Source: Atriophallophorus winterbourni (lineage: Eukaryota > Platyhelminthes > Trematoda > Plagiorchiida > Microphallidae). Taken from it: a stretch of DNA of 64,000 bases. Below are positions 32,871 to 45,200 of the stretch, piece by piece. The notes beneath the pieces were generated by a model. That model ran no database searches. It saw nothing but the letters and a program-made list of their open reading frames with translations, and had not been told where the DNA came from. Position numbers and translations under genes: made by a program. The stretch's first letter is position 1. Every line of letters starts with the position of its first letter. The stretch lies in contig JACCGJ010000271.1 of the NCBI GenBank assembly GCA_013407085.1, forward strand, positions 65,202 through 129,201, given 5' to 3'.

Positions 32871-35139
32871 TAAGCTTCAACATGTGCACACAACGACATG
32901 TACACAGAACACCGCCGCCCTCTGAGCATTAATTTTGCTTACATACATTTAGACAGACGCAGGCTGTTATTATAAATCCTAGCTCATTTAGTAACATAGT
33001 AGTCAGGAGGCCACTAAACCAACAAGTAACGTTTGTGAATAAAACTTATAGGCGCACACACGAGATCAGTTACCGTACTCAACAACCATACAGCTCTATG
33101 CAGTATAACCAGTCCCTCATTGACTACGACTGGCTACATATACCTTCCCCTTACTCCCCTGCTCATTATACTCAACAGTTTTATATGAAAACAACTAATT
33201 ATATAAGAGGTTCACCTAGTCTCGATAATCATATTGAAACTTCATCATAAGTTATTATTATCTAAACTTTAATCCTATGGCAAAGGAGGCGATCTTTATT
33301 GGCTAATTTCTTTTCTTACTGACCGTACCTACTCTCTTGGAGTCAATGGGGTGTTTACTGAAGTCGACTTGAAGAAACAGTCCTTGAGACCGACCCGTTG
33401 ACAAAGTTTTGCATTGATTTGTTCTCTGTGGGGATTCAAGATGAAAATGCCTTGCTCCGCAATGCCTCAGGGCAAAAGAGGCTATGACAATGGAGCAGGT
33501 ATGTTGGATTTCTGTGGAGATGGCTTAATGGACGCATTCTTTGTTGAGTCACGAAGTTGTCAGTATACAGCGTCGATGGTGGTTGAGCCACAGTCACTGT
33601 ATTACGGCCGAATCTTGTTGTAGGTTCATCAAACGTAGATTCTCATTTTCAATTGTTTGGAGCGTGATGGATTTATCCTGTTAGAACTGATTGAGCAGTC
33701 GAGTGCGCACATACGTGACGCGTGATGACTTCGAAATTCTGATAATGTCAAGGCACTTGAATTGGTTGTCCGTTAATGCCTAAGGTTTAAGGCGTTCCTA
33801 TTCCCGATGGATATTACCGAGGTATGTCAAAACATCTGTCGTTTCATCTTATAACATTTTGAGACAGCGGCACTGAATACTAAACAGAGATGACTAATCA
33901 CCAAGACATTGCCGCAGGTGCGCTCGCGCGTTTTCATTGGAAAAATCGAGTTGCAGTATTTGTCCAAATACTTTAATTTCATAACTAGAAGCTTACTACC
34001 ACTGGGAATTGAAAATCTCTTTAATCTGATTCTTGAATCTTTGAATCGAATCTGTTTGCATTTGGATTTCCCAAAGCATTGTATTATCATGAAAATCATT
34101 TCCGACTTTGTACAGGTATTTTATTAGTAAACGAGTTATAAAAATATAGTGGAAATATTTGATCTAAAAGACGGAAATATACACGAACTTCACGCGGATC
34201 AAATGATATTTAAAGATTGCGATAGCAACTTTATAACAAAGGTTCTCCATTTTTCCGGAAGCAATCAATTCAATAAACACATGATACGATATATATATGA
34301 CAGATGTGGCGATCGTTTCACCAGCAAACTAATTTTCTGTTAAAAATATTCTCTCAGTTTTAATGACTTGCAATGCATTACAACGGTATTCTAGATCTAA
34401 AGTTGGTTGATTCCTAATGCTATTCTAAGGCTGAAATTTCATTTATTCGCGTAACACAGATTTGATAATATCAGAAACACTGGTTCACCATATTTGGTCA
34501 GGTCTAGTCAAATACAAACATGACGTTTTGCAGTTAAATGCAAAAATGAAAATATTTCGTTTTCATCACCATCTGCTTTGTGTGGTTAGCAGATTGATGT
34601 ATTCTCCTGATGATTCCAGCGTTTGCAAATTACGTATCTGGGAATATTTTGTTTGACGCTACAATTGTACCATCAACATTCATTCACGGCAAACTCGCTT
34701 GAGCACACTTTCTCATTCGACCTTGCCACCATATTGTTCACAATATTATTTTCCGGATGTGTATAGATATCACAAAATTAAATACGGCAAATCTCTGAAT
34801 ATATTTAGAACATCAAACATGGCGTCACTTAGGAGAGTTGGGTGAGTGCATGTTGGGTTATTCCTTCTTATAGTGTTTTGATGCCTGTTGAGAATCCACG
34901 AGATGACACGTTTTTGAAGTAATGCCATTAGAGTGCCTAATGACAGCCCGAATGTGACTGAAGTCCGTGAGGCAGAGGTGGTTGCATTATTTCTAACATT
35001 TTTCCTTTATTTTAGCCACCGCATTCTTCGCCAAAGCGTTTTCTTTGTTGCACTCGTGATTATGAAGCGCGAAATGACGTACAATAACATCGTTATATGT
35101 AACTAATCTCGCTCTATATTTGTGAGTGATAAACTTACT
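32871..35139. other. No recognisable gene
   Basis: Only short frames without domains. A loose run of TTGAATC-like heptamers near 34030..34048 may be a CR1 family-A tail, but no coding part precedes it. Confidence 0.45.
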
Positions 35140-36930
35140 GTTGTTGTTGTTGTTGGCCTCCGTCGGTCGACGTCGACCATGGATGTACATCACATCGCAT
35201 GAATTTCATGTTTTGCAACTTTTTGAATGACAAAACAGTTTGATTCGGGAAGAACAATCTCTCCCGCAGCGCTTGCAACGATAGTCAGAACTCTGTTGTA
35301 CTGCATCAGCTGCACGCCGGCGGCGTGATCTGCGTTCAGCAGCAAAGAGCTGTATCTGCTCCTCCCCGGCTTGCAGACGACGCTTTATACAATGCCTCCA
35401 AAGTGCGCGGTCAAGAACAAGTTGTTCCCAGCTTGCGGGGTCAATGTCAAGAGCTTTCATATCATTTTTGCAAACATCTTTGTAAAGCAAGTGCGGCCTG
35501 CCCAATGGTCGACTTCCTAATTGCAACTCACCATAGAGTAGATCTTTCGAAATACTTCCATTTTTCATTCTATAGACATGACCCAGCCACCGCAGGCGGC
35601 GCTGACGTAATAGGCTAAACATGCTCTGTAGACGAGCTCTAAAAATCACTTCAGCGTTGGTCAGTCTGTCCATCCACCATAAGTTCAAGATACGACCGAT
35701 GCTTCGTAGATGGAAAACATTTAGCTTCCGTTCGTGTCTTGCGTGGGTGGTCCAGGTTTCACTGCTGAACAGTTAAGCATTTAGTGCGCACGCGCTGTAT
35801 ACCATCATCTTCGGCTTTACAGTCAGCTTGCAGTTACCCCAAACACGAGAGTTCAAACAGGACAAAATGACAGCTGCTCTGCCAATTCGCTTATCAATCT
35901 CCGTGTCTAGCGAGAGGTTATCCGCAGGGGTTGAACCAAGATATGTGAAATGATGTACTGGTTCAAGCTGACAGTTTCCAACAGTGATGTTTGGTGGCGA
36001 TACAGTCCCTTGACCAAGGACTTTGGTCTTGCTCATGCTGATTGTTAGACCAAATTCTTTGCATGCCGACGAAAAACAGTCCATTAGCGACTGTAGGTTC
36101 TCTTGGGAGTGAGCAATAAAGGCTGCATCGTCGGCAAACAACAGGTTACGGATTAGCACATCCCGTACTTTGGCTTGTGCTCTCAACCGGTTCAGTTTGA
36201 AAAGCTTGCCATCACTCCGTGTGCGTATGTAAATGCCTTCTGTTCTCGTCCTAATAGCGTGCTTCAGAAGCAGAGCAAAAAAATGCCGAACAGCGTGAGA
36301 GCAAGAAAACACCCTTGTTTGACGCCTCGGTGAATTTCAAATGCTGCTGCAACCGTTAAAATGGACTGAGCCTTTCATGCCTTAGTGGAACGAAATAACG
36401 AGTCTGAGCAGCCTTCGGGGGCAGCCTATCAGATCAAGCATTTTGAAAAGGCCCTTTCTGCTGACGTAGTCGAATGCCTTAGTTAAATCAATACAAACAG
36501 CGTATAATGCCATACGCTGTTTTCGACACTTTTCTTGAAGTTGTCTCAGGAAGACGATCATGTCAACGGTTGATCTTCCCTTGCGGAAGCCACATTGAGA
36601 TTCGGAGTAAATTCTGTCAGCTAAAACTTGTAGCCGGATCTGTAAGACTTTAGCAAACAATTTCCCTACAACATTCAGAAGGAAGATTCATTCGTAATTG
36701 TTGCAGTCGCATCTATCTTTCTTATTCTTAAATAGCGTGATGATCTTTGTGCCTTGCATCTCTTGTGGGATACACACCTCCTGCCGGCACTGAAGAAGCA
36801 AATGATGAAGAGGCTGTAATAATGCTGTTCTACAGTATTTGATGTGCTCAGGAGGAATTTTGTCGTCACCAGGGGCCTTCCTATTCGCTAAACAGTCGAT
36901 TGCCCTATTGAGCTCGTTAGGTTCTCCCTG
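35140..36930 (-). mobile_element. RTE-like element, 5'-truncated
   Basis: Minus-strand RT fragments in family order: CGFRKGRSTVDMI and FIDLTKAFDYVSRKGLF-like (CIDLTKAFDYV) at 36382..36660; LFADDAAFIAHS and LNSRVWGNCKLTVKP at 35773..36312; NLWWMDRLTNAEVIF, LRWLGHVYRMKNG and a CKRCGRDCSSRIKLFCHSK finger at 35206..35688. The 3' end is GGCCTCCGTCGGTCGACGTC on the plus strand with a (GTT)n tract, i.e. a (CAA)n tail. Three large frames with few breaks make it one of the younger copies. Confidence 0.9.
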
Positions 36931-37617
36931 TACTAGATAATGTTATTACTGGAAATATTAATAATCAACTTGCGTTGATCAACCCGAATTGACATTAATA
37001 TTAACGCCTAAGAGCAAAAATTAAAATGTTCACAAGAAATCGGCACATCTGGGCGCGAAAATATTCTCTCAGCTTTTTCATTGCGTAATCTCCATCGGAT
37101 TATGTGTTAATTCTCACATACAAGTCACCGAAGAAAATGACCTTGACTGACTTTACTCGTGATAGAATCACATCACCTATGGTTTACGAATCACACAAGA
37201 CATTTTCATGGAATTAGCCGTGTCGTTTAATACTATGTTAAATTTAGCTAGATTTCGAATATAGCTAACTTTTGTTACTTTTGTAATGTAATGTGAGCCG
37301 CGTCTGCTTTCGTCAGCTTACCGTGATCTGACGTTGTAGACAGTGAACAAGTCAACTAAGCTTAACTTTTTCAAAATGAGTCATGAGCTTTGAATCACTT
37401 TTAATCACTTTGATCAAACTATAAGCTGTTAAGTAGTAAGATGAGTGACCGATGATACATTGAGTACACTGAAATCATGTCTGTATGTAACTAATACTCA
37501 TTGCTTGACAAATCTTCCCATCAGAATAGAAAGTCTTCCTGGCACCATTCTTTGATAGACTTTAAAATTTGATTTTTTAATTGCCATCTGATAGCATATA
37601 CGTGTATAATAATGAAT
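36931..37617. other. No recognisable gene
   Basis: AT-rich sequence. A TTTGAATCACTTTTAATCAC run at 37389..37410 resembles a CR1 family-A 3' tail without a coding part. Confidence 0.45.
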
Positions 37618-37643
37618 GGGCATGCAGATCCTGATCCTATTGT

Positions 37644-37690
37644 CCCTACTCGATGAGTGCAAACAGCACGAAACCGGTCGTGGGGTGTGT
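37644..37690 (+). ncRNA. Hammerhead-like motif, array 2 unit 1 (core changed)
   Basis: Stem I CCCTAC/GTGGGG, stem II GTGC-aaaca-GCAC closed by a proper G-C pair, GAAA, CCGG and the preferred UC cleavage dinucleotide (37678..37679). The first core strand reads TCGATGA instead of CTGATGA, so C3 and U4 are altered. Confidence 0.55.
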
Positions 37691-37875
37691 GTGTGTGATG
37701 GAAATGCATGTAAATGAGCTTTTTCATTTATGATCACGAGTTTGAACACTGCCACCATGAGTGTGGGCTCATGTGATTGAACAGGTTGGTCGTACCAGCC
37801 TTATACAACAGTGGCATACAAGTGCAACTTGTTTAATATTCTTCCACTGTTTCAAGCGCATGCGGATCTTGATCC

Positions 37876-37930
37876 TACGGACTCTATCCGATGAATGGAA
37901 ACAGCACGAAACCGGTCGTGGGGTGTGTGT
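37876..37930 (+). ncRNA. Hammerhead-like motif, array 2 unit 2 (core changed)
   Basis: Core CCGATGA (one change, U4 to C), then a weakened stem II, GAAA (37908..37911), CCGG and UC with predicted cleavage after 37917. Stem I pairing relies on several G-U pairs. Confidence 0.5.
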
Positions 37931-37975
37931 GATAGAAATGCATACAAATGAGCTTTTCTGTTAATGAATGGAAAC

Positions 37976-38925
37976 ATTTGGAAGCAGAAATGATTGTCGT
38001 GATTTCCGTTTGCATTCAACCGAACTGCGTAAAAACGTCTATTCTATCATACTCGATTTTAAACATGTCCTTAAGCGAAGGCTAAATATATCATTTGAAA
38101 TCTAGGAAATAATAATGGCCCTCTACTTTACATTAATTTGTGCAATAAATATAAGAGATCTTTACAAGTAATGATTTATTCTTTTGTTGAGCTGTGCTTA
38201 AACTAAAATTGAATGATTGCACATAAATAAATTTATGTTTTCATTTCGATAAACTACTCGTAAGCATATTGGATTATTTTATTGTTTTCCCGTTGTCCAG
38301 GAGGGAATAGCAAAATCATTACTGCATAAACCTACAGAGTAAACAAAGTGCATATCATAAATTGAAAAGAAAACAAAAAATGAATTCACTGATTGAGAGT
38401 AAATATATAATCGCTTGTGAGTTTTTTACAAAAGAAAAGCGATTCAAAATAATCGCTGAAATGCTACGAAGCTGAGGATTCTTTTAAAAGTAGTAGCAAC
38501 TATTTATATGGGCTTTTGTAAGAGCTTAAATTTGCTGACGTTCAACAAAGATAGTAAACATTACCAAGGTATCGAAAACACATATGCTTATAAAGTTAAT
38601 AATTACTCATGAACTTTAAACGCTCATATGGTTTTGTAAACTAAAACCTGATAATCTAGGTTGCACATTAAAATTCTTTTAATCTGTGCTGTTTTCTCAG
38701 TGAGAGAATTCGAAAACCATTAGCCGGACTACGATTTTTTACATTCATAATTTTTTTACAAAAGGGGCTCTACACGCAAGGGTAATGTTCTGATGCAAAG
38801 TTCAATTGTGAAATTATCCTTACAAAATAAGTATTCAGAATTCCTGTAAGCATATTATTTTTTAAATTTGTAAATGATATTGAAAGAAATATTGCATGAA
38901 AATCTTGTTGAAGCAATAAATAGAT
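37976..38925. other. 3' flank of the NCK-like gene, no gene seen
   Basis: AT-rich sequence downstream of the NCK stop codon at 38926; presumably 3' UTR and intergenic DNA. No domain-bearing frame. Confidence 0.45.
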
Positions 38926-39237
38926 TCACAGTGAATTGGTCCGAGAGTGTTGTCGATTAGAGCGCGTTACAACTTCATATGTTCGTTCGTATTCTTCGTT
39001 TCTAGCTGTAACTCCTGGCAGTTCTCTACGATAGATATCGGGAGGAAATACGAAAGGTCTCGTCAGACAGCACCTTTCATACTGACTAATAAAAATGTAA
39101 TGTCTTTGATAATGGTCAAGCAATTCTTCCATAGTGCGGAACGTACGCCACCCAATATGGTAACCATCGTGCTTGATGAGAATTTTGAAATTTCGATTCC
39201 GGATCCCAGAGTTAACAGTGATGCTGAGGTTTCCGGG
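38926..39237 (-). CDS. NCK: NCK exon 5 (rest of SH2, C-terminus)
   Basis: Acceptor AAAACAG, then PGNLSITVNSG continues the SH2 beta strands in phase 0. RTFRTMEELLDHYQRH aligns with the MEEL-HY segment of NCK SH2 domains. A polar tail ends RTNSL. Confidence 0.9.
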   Translation of the reverse strand, partial: PGNLSITVNSGIRNRNFKILIKHDGYHIGWRTFRTMEELLDHYQRHYIFISQYERCCLTRPFVFPPDIYRRELPGVTARNEEYERTYEVVTRSNRQHSRTNSL

Positions 39238-42200
39238 CTGTTTTGAAAATAATAATCAGATATGATGTGTGATCCGGATAAATAATTTAACTAGAATTTG
39301 TAATACAAAATCTAATCCATTGAAGAACTATTCGAACTTCGAATGCAAAAATTTAGTTTATCTTGGTGATTATGAAGCATAAGACGCATCGGTGTAGAAA
39401 GACCTGGTGTTATTTCGCGTCATTTATTTAATATTAATTAATTGATTTAACGAATGTATCAAACAAATCGAGCATATTCGACGAGTCTACGTATAATTTC
39501 GAAATATGATTACACATAATTCTAAGAATGTTTTGAGTTATTTGTTATCTAGAATCAGTTACACTAGTTTATACATTTTCCAATGAACCTACATATTTTG
39601 TAAGTATTTTATCATATTATTCAAGTTAAAATGACGTCTCTAATATGAAAAGTTATAAAATGGCAGTGTTCTAAAATTGAGCTTAAATTATGCGTTTTTG
39701 ACATAATTATATTAATTGGATGTTGTTCACTAAATTCAATATTATATATGCTGAATCGCATTCAAAGTTATTCAAAGTTTTAATGGTCTGAAATCCAAAT
39801 ACTTTACAGCAACCATAGGTTAAAAATATAAGGAATGCATAAAAATAACAAAAATGTTTTGTCAATAAAGAAAGTCAGGTTATATATTGAGTTGTGAGCT
39901 TGGATTTGGTCAACATATACTTGTCAAGTTCAGCCTTGAACATGTTCAGACTGGATGGGCAAAAGATTTGTGGGGGCAGAGAGTGGGTGATCCATTGCAT
40001 GCACAATGCTGAACAGCTGGATCAAGTCACCCCTGACACGACGGTACGAAAAGTCAATTAGGTTCAGACTTGCAATCATCTCCTTGTATAATCCGCTTAC
40101 CAGAGAATAAAGATATCCTGATAGATGGTTTGAGAATTTTCGATTTCTTGTTTGTTCACCAAATCAATTAGCGCTACCTCATTTGACGACAACAAAATGC
40201 CAGAAGCCAATAGTGAAACGTAAATGCGGTATACCAAACACTGAAATTTTTCTAGGTCGTTTCGTGTAGGTAGTGGAAATAAGTTCACTTACGAAGTAAC
40301 AAGTTTGAACATCTGAAATTATGTGGCGATAAAAATCATAGTTATATTGTAAATTGTGGTCCCATCACTGGAAAGTATATTCTTATCCAAAAAAAGAATA
40401 GAAAAAATGGAATCCTAAACCTTGGCGCTTAAAATAAAACGTCTTCGCAATAGTCTAATGGTTTATACTAAACATAATTAAAAGAAACACAATAAGCGAC
40501 TAGCCAGCGACTGTTTAACACCAAATCACAGAAGATTTTTTGTTGATCATGCAACACGATTACCGCATTTGTTCATCCATCCCAACCGTATTCTCTAAAC
40601 GTAACCTAGCAATTTCCTTGTTAATGTAATGAAAACCAGGAATTTTGATATCAACGGGCATAAACTGATTTAGGTTTGGTAAATCCTGGTTTATTTGGGA
40701 GTCAAACATTGTTAACATTTGAAAAGATGATTTTTTGTGGACAAACATAGCCTACAATGTTTAACTAATGAAGCCAGAAATATTTCAAGAGCGCGGGATA
40801 TGAGCCTCATTGTATTTCAGCCCGTTACCGCTGGAAAACCTAATTATACTAACCCAAGTTAAAAGTGATTTCGAATTGAATTTAGTGCATTAGTTATGCC
40901 AACGTAAAAAATCTGGCTGTTGCAATTTGTAAGGGTAGTCAGCCTGAGGAGGCAACTAACTCATCAATTTTTCCATTACTATAGACTTGATGGCTAACAT
41001 TTGTCCATTTCTAATAAGTCTTCCTCATTTTATTCAACAGATTGATCCTACATTATCAATGTATGTAAAATAATGAATTTTGCGGAGATTTCATTATAAT
41101 TTCACAGTTTCCACCGATAAGAAACTTCAACATATCTATAGTAACTGGTTTACGGTACTCTGTCGAATCTAGCAATAAACAGTGTTCGGGTTATTCGGAT
41201 TGAGAAGAAAAGGTATTTTACGTAAGCAAAACATACATTGGATTTGTTATCTCGTACGAGAAATTCACCAGGTTTCGAATAAACCCGCAACATTCTGTCG
41301 CAATCTGCGCGTTCTATGGCACCCCAAAACCAAGGCTGTTCACCGTAAATTCGATTGTGAATAGAAGGTTTGGCATACTTCAATCGGATCTTGTCATTTT
41401 GTTTAGAATCATTCACATCCACAATCTTGGTTTGAGGATACGTTTCGTAAGATAACTGCTCATCTTGCGTTTCGAAGTTATTTTGTGATTTGAACGAATG
41501 TGGCACTGTCAAGAGTTTCAAATGACTGCTTGGTACCCATCCAACGTTCCCTCGGGAATTCCTACAAAGCCACCAGGAATTATCCTCTGATGGGTCTTCC
41601 AATACTTTGATTAGCTCATTTCGATCAAAGGAGAGTTCTCCGGGTTTCGCTTTCTCAAATGGATAAAGAGTGATCGCATGCGCCTTTGGTGCAATGAACG
41701 GATATTCTGTCGGATCCGTCTGCTTTCGTCCAACATTCAATGGGCTACCATTTGCATCATTTTTGTTGTAGATGTGATACCTGAATATATTTAGTAATAG
41801 GACATTTGTCACCAAAATTAAAATCGAAATATTGAAACAATTTATACCAGGCAACTTAGTCGTGGTTTCATTAGACATGTTACAACATCTTGTTAAATAA
41901 GTGGATGTTATTGAGTGGTTTTGTAAATTTAGACCTCGACATATATTATATATACACTTATTCAACACAGAAATCCAGGAATTGTAATGAAATATAGTAT
42001 CGTAATCAATGAATAGACAGCTGTCACGGTTTTACATCGGATTTAGCTGGAAGCATTTCTCTACAGCAGGCAATCGATGAGTGTTCTATAAAATGTTGTA
42101 GGTAGCACCGGGAGTGAGACCTGGAGCATAGACGCAAGACACGAACGGAAGCTGAATGCTTTCAATTTAAAAATCATCCGTTGTATCTTGAAAATATGGA

Positions 42201-45200
42201 TGATGGACAAAGTAACCAGCGCTGAAGAGATTTCTAAAACTGGTCAACAGAGCATTTACACCTTACTGTAACAGCGCCACCTACGGTGGTCATGTCATTT
42301 GTACAGGTTGCAAATTGGTCGTATTCCAAAGTATCTAATCTATTCAATTCAAATTCAAATTCAAAGATTTATGTAAAAAAGTTCAATAATTTACAACAAC
42401 TCGTGATGACGGTATTAATATTAAAACATGAACAAAAATACATGTATAACAAAGCAATAGAGCTATACCAAATGATACGGCTCACGATGTTTCTTTTGCA
42501 TATGTAAGTCAATTTCACCTTTAACCCCACCCCCGCCGCAAGGCAAGGAGAGTCACCACTTATGTTGGGTGTAGGGGAACTTCCCCAAAGAAATATAACA
42601 CGTATGGGCGAAAAAATGGCGCCGACAGTCCAATACGGGAACTTGGGACGTACAACGCGGAAGGTATGTCGCGTGTCCTTCACTTCTCCACCACATCAAG
42701 CAAGGTTTTAGTGGATGTCCATTACGGTAGACACCAATTCTATAAGTCAGAATAAGATCGCGTCGTTCCTCCTTTGGGTAAAGTCGCCATGACCCAGACG
42801 TCGCAAATTCTTTCGAGGGTTCGGAACATGCGAAGACCAATTCATTCAACTTGGTTGCTCGGTGATAGATTTTATCAGAAAGAGAGCAATGTCATTCGCA
42901 GCCAGGAGCCCAGCAATTACCGCATACTTCAATCGTAGGGACGAGGTAAGACATGCATTATCCTTGGCTTAACGTTACCAGAGAGAATCTTCCAAATATT
43001 ACTTCGAACGATACCTAACAAATCTGTTGCTCGTCGATATATGTTATGACAAGTGCGCTGTGCTCTTCAGGTCCGCAAATCTACGATGGGTTGAAATCAT
43101 AAAGTTACCCTTTGGACAGACCACAATTAAGGTACGAAGACGTTTGCAAATTATGATATGAAATCGCTCGGCAGTGATCCTACGAGTTGAGAAAAACTTG
43201 CTCTTGACCGCCCAATTAGGAGGCACGGTGTACAGCGTATTGTCCAAGCTGGTGAAGAGAAAATACAGCTCTTGGCAGCTGAACGCAAATCATGCAACCG
43301 GCGTGCAACTGACGCCGATATACTGATTACTGTTCATCGCTTTGGGCGTTGCAAGAGAGTGTGCCACTCTAGAATCGAACTGTTTACTCATTCTGAAAGC
43401 TGCGGAGCATAAAACCATGCGTTTGTGATGTATATCCATGGTCGATATTAATCGAAGGAGGCCAACAACAGGTAGTACCGATGACGAATAACTTGAAAAT
43501 ATTAATGTATTAACCTATGGTATAAAACCAAACGGTCCGAATGTGTTTATCCGTAAAACAAAAGTTAATAGCAGAAAGGGATTCCAAAGGTACACATGAT
43601 GAAATTGGGCACAATGGACGACTTAATTTCAAGTGGTAAACTGTTCCGCAGAAAGCATACACGACTGGATAAAAGTACCAATGGCAATTCAATCGAGAAT
43701 GTGGGATTTGACGTTTCAGGTGGTGATTGTGTGTCGGGAAATCCGAACAAATTGTAAAAGGGTGTCTGAGTGGGTGAGACCTCGTATGAATTATTTGGTA
43801 TGTCAGGATTAGGTCAGCTCGGATGCGTCTGCGCTCGACGGTGCACAATCAAAGTCTAGTCGGTCGCTGCTCAAAAGTGTAGATTATACAATCCGGGAAA
43901 GATTTTAGTTGGATTATAATAAATTCTCTCGTATAGCGTGATGTCTCTGTCTAACCATGTTGACCAAGGTTGCGCTGCATAGTTCACGACTAAATGTATG
44001 TGTGAGTGAGTTTGGGAAACGCTTTTAGACGGCCGCTGGATGCAAACACTTTTTTTCAAATTCCGCATACCCAGAAACCCTGATCTTTCTCTGATATAAT
44101 CCATTCAAGATTCTGATTGCCAAGTGCGTATGAACAATAGAACTCGTTATAGAATAACTCTCTATAAAAATAGAATGTCAAAAACGTTTTCCATTCTATA
44201 CATATTCACGAATATACTATGAATAGACATTATTTTATACATAAAATTAGATTTCAAAAAACGACAGGAATTACTTATTATTTTGTGCAAACGTGATCAT
44301 GACAACCAAATTGGAGGGAAACCACCCAACCGGCATATTCGTTTCTTCTGGGAGCAATTGCCCAAACCACCAACCATCGGCACTTTTTCGTATCACGCGG
44401 ATGTTTTGTCCGGGAAATATGGATAATTCATCAGACAACTGTGCCGTGTATGGAGCAATCACGCGGCAAATCGGCAGCGGTTCTTTTGCCATTCGTGACA
44501 CGGCTTCTTCAGGAAAAGTGGGTGGCAAACAATAACTCGGTTGAGTTTCTGTGGTGTTTCGAAGAATGGTGTTCTATGAATGAACAGGAAATACTTGTAA
44601 AACTCTAGTGGTAATTCTCGCGTTGCTCTGAGCGCACTGATTTGATACAATATAATCTAACATAATGGCAACAACAAAACATTTAGTTGCAATGTACCGT
44701 GAACCATTGAACCCAGATTTGACAGATGATTACTTTAACTGCATATCATTTCAAACTTTTGAGTCATTTATGCATATAGCGCATAAATATAACCTGGCTG
44801 TAAGGCTGACTGAAAGTAGACCATTAAACTTGCCAATCACGAACAGCAATTAGAATTTAAAGACATCGTTAAATTGATCTCCTCGTCAAATTAAAGCTCA
44901 TTTCACATTTGAAGATTTTTCGCTACTCTATACTATTTTCCATAACTTAAAAATATATCATCCATTTTATTGAACAAGAGACACACTTATGATTACATAT
45001 TATGTCATCACGAATGGACTGACATATATTTTTGCTGTTGTTGTCTTCTTTGGTACATGTACAACGCAAGCACTTTGTTCGACGGGTCATCAGAAAATAA
45101 ACTGCCATTGAATATTCGAAAGTCCAAGATCAGCAACCATATCCTGGAGTACACAGTGCAAGAATAGGACCTAGGTCTCTGGATTTCCGGTAGTTTGAAT

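Larger units (their letters stand above)
37618..37975 (+). repeat. Diverged hammerhead-bearing tandem repeat (array 2)
   Basis: Two units spaced 238 bp apart (GAAA of the motif at 37670 and 37908). They share with arrays 1 and 3 the CGAAACCGGT core and the paired hairpin AACAGTGG...CCACTGTT (37807..37851) enclosing ACAAGT-gca-ACTTGT. Most other sequence is different. Structure is conserved while sequence has drifted, which supports a functional RNA. Confidence 0.7.

Noticed and set aside
33035..33250. Tyr/Ser/His-rich 71-aa frame as a secreted or eggshell-type protein
   Set aside because: No signal peptide or repeat periodicity, and no splice or promoter evidence.
41781..41968. N-terminal extension of NCK exon 4 (hydrophobic, membrane-like)
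   Set aside because: It is intron 3 sequence: the acceptor ATATTCAG at 41781 joins exon 3 in the correct phase, and the upstream frame lacks SH3-2.
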